A stretch of 64,000 nt of DNA from Acididesulfobacillus acetoxydans (GTDB lineage Bacteria > Bacillota > Desulfitobacteriia > Desulfitobacteriales > Desulfitobacteriaceae): the NCBI RefSeq assembly GCF_900016645.1, contig NZ_CDGJ01000066.1; one strand, given 5' to 3'. The notes under the pieces are model-generated. The model ran no database searches, was not told the DNA's origin, and saw nothing but the letters and a program-made list of their open reading frames with translations. The stretch's first letter is position 1. Each line of letters opens with the position of its first letter. The position numbers and the translations under genes are program-made. Of the stretch, positions 63,601 through 64,000 are shown piece after piece.

Positions 63601-64000
63601 GGTGTGCCCCCGAAGCTGACCCCGGTTGCCCCGGTGAAGTTGTATCCGGTGATGGTCACCGCCGTGTCTCCATTCACAGATCCGCCGGCCGGGCCTATGC
63701 CGGTCACGACGGTTCCCGCCAACTGTTGCACCTGCGCTGGCGTCAGGGCGGTGGTGTAGATGCGGACATCGTCGAGCAGGCCGGGAAAATGCGGTGCAGT
63801 AGAAGTGGCGTTGCTGGTAAATCCAATTAGCATATTGTCACCCGGTACCGACGCAACCGGATTGCCGCTTACCTGGTTCACCTGAATTCCGTTCAGATAA
63901 ATTGTCCAGTTTTCCGTCCCACCCCTGGGAACGCCGACAAGCGCCACCTGCTGCCAGGTATTGGCCGTAAGCGCTGCCGTTGTGGGCAGCCACGCTACGC
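57690..64000 (-). CDS. Very large surface protein with LamG, IPT/TIG and CWB2 domains (N-terminus outside window)
   Basis: The frame is open to the window edge; more than 2100 residues are visible. From the N-terminal side: the end of a LamG-like (concanavalin-like) domain, two IPT/TIG repeats, a second LamG (WWKLGEGSGTT), two IPT/TIG, a third LamG, a fifth IPT/TIG, a region like DUF5018, InlB-type repeats, a carboxypeptidase-regulatory-like domain, and three C-terminal cell-wall-binding 2 repeats ending with QLQQLIKKGGNPK. LamG repeats usually bind sugars or matrix. No signal peptide is visible because the start is missing. It is translationally coupled to the next gene through ATGA. Confidence 0.92.
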   Translation of the reverse strand, partial: VAWLPTTAALTANTWQQVALVGVPRGGTENWTIYLNGIQVNQVSGNPVASVPGDNMLIGFTSNATSTAPHFPGLLDDVRIYTTALTPAQVQQLAGTVVTGIGPAGGSVNGDTAVTITGYNFTGATGVSFGGTPAASFTVNSDTSITAVSPAGSGAVDVTVTTQNGTSVTGPGDRFTYVPVPVVTGITPASGKVSGGTTVTITGYNFTGATGVSFGGTSATSFTVNSDTSITATAPAHATGTAEVTVTNAYGTSTGGLGTIFTYSTNELAGWWKLGEGSGTTAVDWSGYGHHGTVTSPLDVGSPPWWVDNDYPNSIDRVGGCVDFSGGDSSFTAPIPTTNTGDVSISAWVKWDGTTWGDGSIHQPIAYNGTLDAGNGYGLALTNLGYLEVISGGAWLATATKLTPNTWQHVAAVEDGSGKWTVYLNGTQVGQVNTTPATPTGYMYIGYLTVQNTMWKFPGRIDNVRIYTTALTAAQVQQLAATFPVVTGVSPTSGSTVGGTTMTITGSGFTGATGVSFGGTAATSFTVNSDTSITAISPAHATGTVDVTVTTALGGTSAAVAADRFIYVQVPSITGVSPSVGPAAGGTVVTITGSSFTGTTGVSFGGTAAASFTVNSDASITAVSPAHADGTVDVTVTTPGGTSAAVSADRFTYSTNELVGWWKLGEGSGTTAADSSGYGYNGTLTNSVWSTDCPSSVDQIGASLDFSGGNSSFTAPIPTAATANVSISAWVKWNGKTASNYQPIVYNGNPGADGYGLFVDSNGNLEVLLGGIAWLDTTVHLTPNTWQQVGLVGVPASGTENWTVYLNANPVATVSGIPKAPASSDKMLIGYATNATSTATYFPGLIDDVRLYATALSSAQIEQLAAVYPVVTGVSPATGSVNGGSVVNITGSDFTGATGVDFGSVAAASFAVNSDTSITATAPAGSGTVDVTVTAPGGTSAAGPGDQFTYLSTAKDITAFSVAGQVGSSTIDLINHAVIFHMPYGTDVSALNPSITVSANAAVSPTSGTAEDFSNPVIYTVTAPDNSSQNWSVTCLIDTVTHTVAVSANPAVDGTVSGGGTYAEGASVTVTASVYSGYTFVNWTEGGSQVSTSAAFVFTMGTADRTLVANFAAIPTYTVTYSGNGSSGGSVPTDSNNYTTGAAITVLGNTGSLVKTGSTFAGWNTAADGIGTSYAAGATLTMGSANVTMYAQWTANPPLTHTVSVSSNPPAGGTVSGGGTYAEGASVTVMATPNSGYNFVNWTENGSAVSTIAAYTFTLGTADRTLAANFAAIPPVITTGTISGTVSDGTNPLAGATVSLTVSGSVYSATTAGDGSYAILNVPAGTGYTVTANLTGYTGANATNVNVTANTTTSGVNLTLSVIPPTIYTVSIASLTDGSITASPSTAAEGTAINLTITPDAGMQLKAGTLQYNDGTTDHLISGTSFTMPAANVTVSAQFEAIPPAPTLTVLTLSGSIPDLTVGQAVYDLNNLSLNGTDQYGAPFSLSGQTVQWNLASGNAYAGLTGSLLTPLAAGSGTVTATVYGVASNPLGFTVMAPRFSGGGGGSANTPSPTPTTVTGNVTDGTTGAKVSSVTATVTTGSNDNDTVSMSAGQLAVLKQPDGTISPLSDLSHVAITCATGTPVPIFSDGTIQMADLAKGTDNNFNITCDLGHGQKITIATMQIKIDSSGNVTLSVVLIDPYGIITDARTGKALAGVNVTLYYADTGRNKAAGKTADTVVALPGIAGFKPNNNQDPQTSDSSGAYGFMVFPTTDYYIIATKDGYAQYTSPTISVEQEIVHWDFKMSPTLSGVTRLAGRSRVDTALAIAQAEYPGKIANAVLATADNYPDALTGSVLAYKVNAPILLVGSSAADQAKVLGYLKSSLDPAGTVYIMGGTAAVGSAMESQVAASGFSHIIRIAGADRYQTSAEIADQLAVKAGTPLVLVSGENYPDALSVSSVAAQMQLPILLVQRDRISNSVRQEISAIKPGKVYIIGGEGVISAAVENQVAQLTGLAQTNIVRIGGTDRYATSLAVAQYFNLTGQNVCIATGGNFPDALAGSVYAANHNAPIILVGSSLTDQAITYLKTRKLTGAAIFGGEAVVSKDIEQQLQQLIKKGGNPK

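Overview
The window looks like a chromosomal segment of a GC-rich, spore-forming, anaerobic member of the Bacillota, close to the sulfate/sulfite-reducing Peptococcaceae/Desulfitobacteriaceae (Desulfosporosinus- or Desulfitobacterium-like). The evidence is the DsrP-DsrC-DsrN cluster, the CtsR-McsA-McsB-ClpC operon followed by radA and a CarD-type gene, the sporulation sigma factor SigH, a cysteine T-box before cysE-cysS, and a Gram-positive type nitrous oxide reductase cluster. Species is not assigned. Layout: 1-3131 holds the end of a sulfite-reduction membrane complex gene (dsrP), dsrC and a CbiA/DsrN-type amidase. 3288-5133 holds a LysR regulator and a nitrilase-family amidohydrolase. 5262-9435 is an nrdR-nrdJ unit with two NrdR boxes on its promoter and an intein that splits the ribonucleotide reductase active site. 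9526-14896 holds a metallo-hydrolase, a Nudix hydrolase, an MFS transporter, a selenocysteine-containing glutaredoxin whose reading frame is broken by a recoded UGA, an M24 peptidase and a universal stress protein. 15184-27564 is core stress, repair and isoprenoid/translation gene content (ctsR, mcsA, mcsB, clpC, radA, carD-like, PIN-TRAM protein, ispDF fusion, gltX). 27573-32328 holds a small ORF with its own promoter and terminators, an MFS transporter, a leftward YvlD/SHOCT-like/DUF2089 group preceded by a 17-bp tandem repeat array, and two small envelope proteins. 32692-37085 joins a corrinoid protein and a UroD-type methyltransferase to a histidine kinase and a sigma-54-dependent response regulator. 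37311-46260 is a nitrous oxide respiration cluster: sigma-54 promoter, nosZ, a NosB-like membrane protein, nosD, nosF, nosY, a copper-type lipoprotein, a lipoprotein cytochrome c, a Rieske protein and a cytochrome b fused to a c-type heme domain. Together these can carry electrons from menaquinol to N2O. 46453-52173 is the T-box-cysE-cysS-mrnC-thyX-rlmB-sigH housekeeping run. 52174-54452 contains an unexplained structured RNA-like stretch, tRNA-Thr(TGT), a truncated integrase and two mobile-element-like genes, which looks like the edge of an integrated element. 54862-64000 holds two translationally coupled leftward genes for very large secreted proteins with InlB-type repeats, LamG and IPT/TIG domains and C-terminal cell-wall-binding type 2 repeats; the upstream one runs off the window. 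The points that most deserve a second look are the selenoprotein glutaredoxin (12679-13017), the sigma-54 promoter and two-component pair next to nosZ, the active-site intein in nrdJ, the 17-bp repeat array at 31144, and the orphan T-box-like RNA at about 52200-52570.
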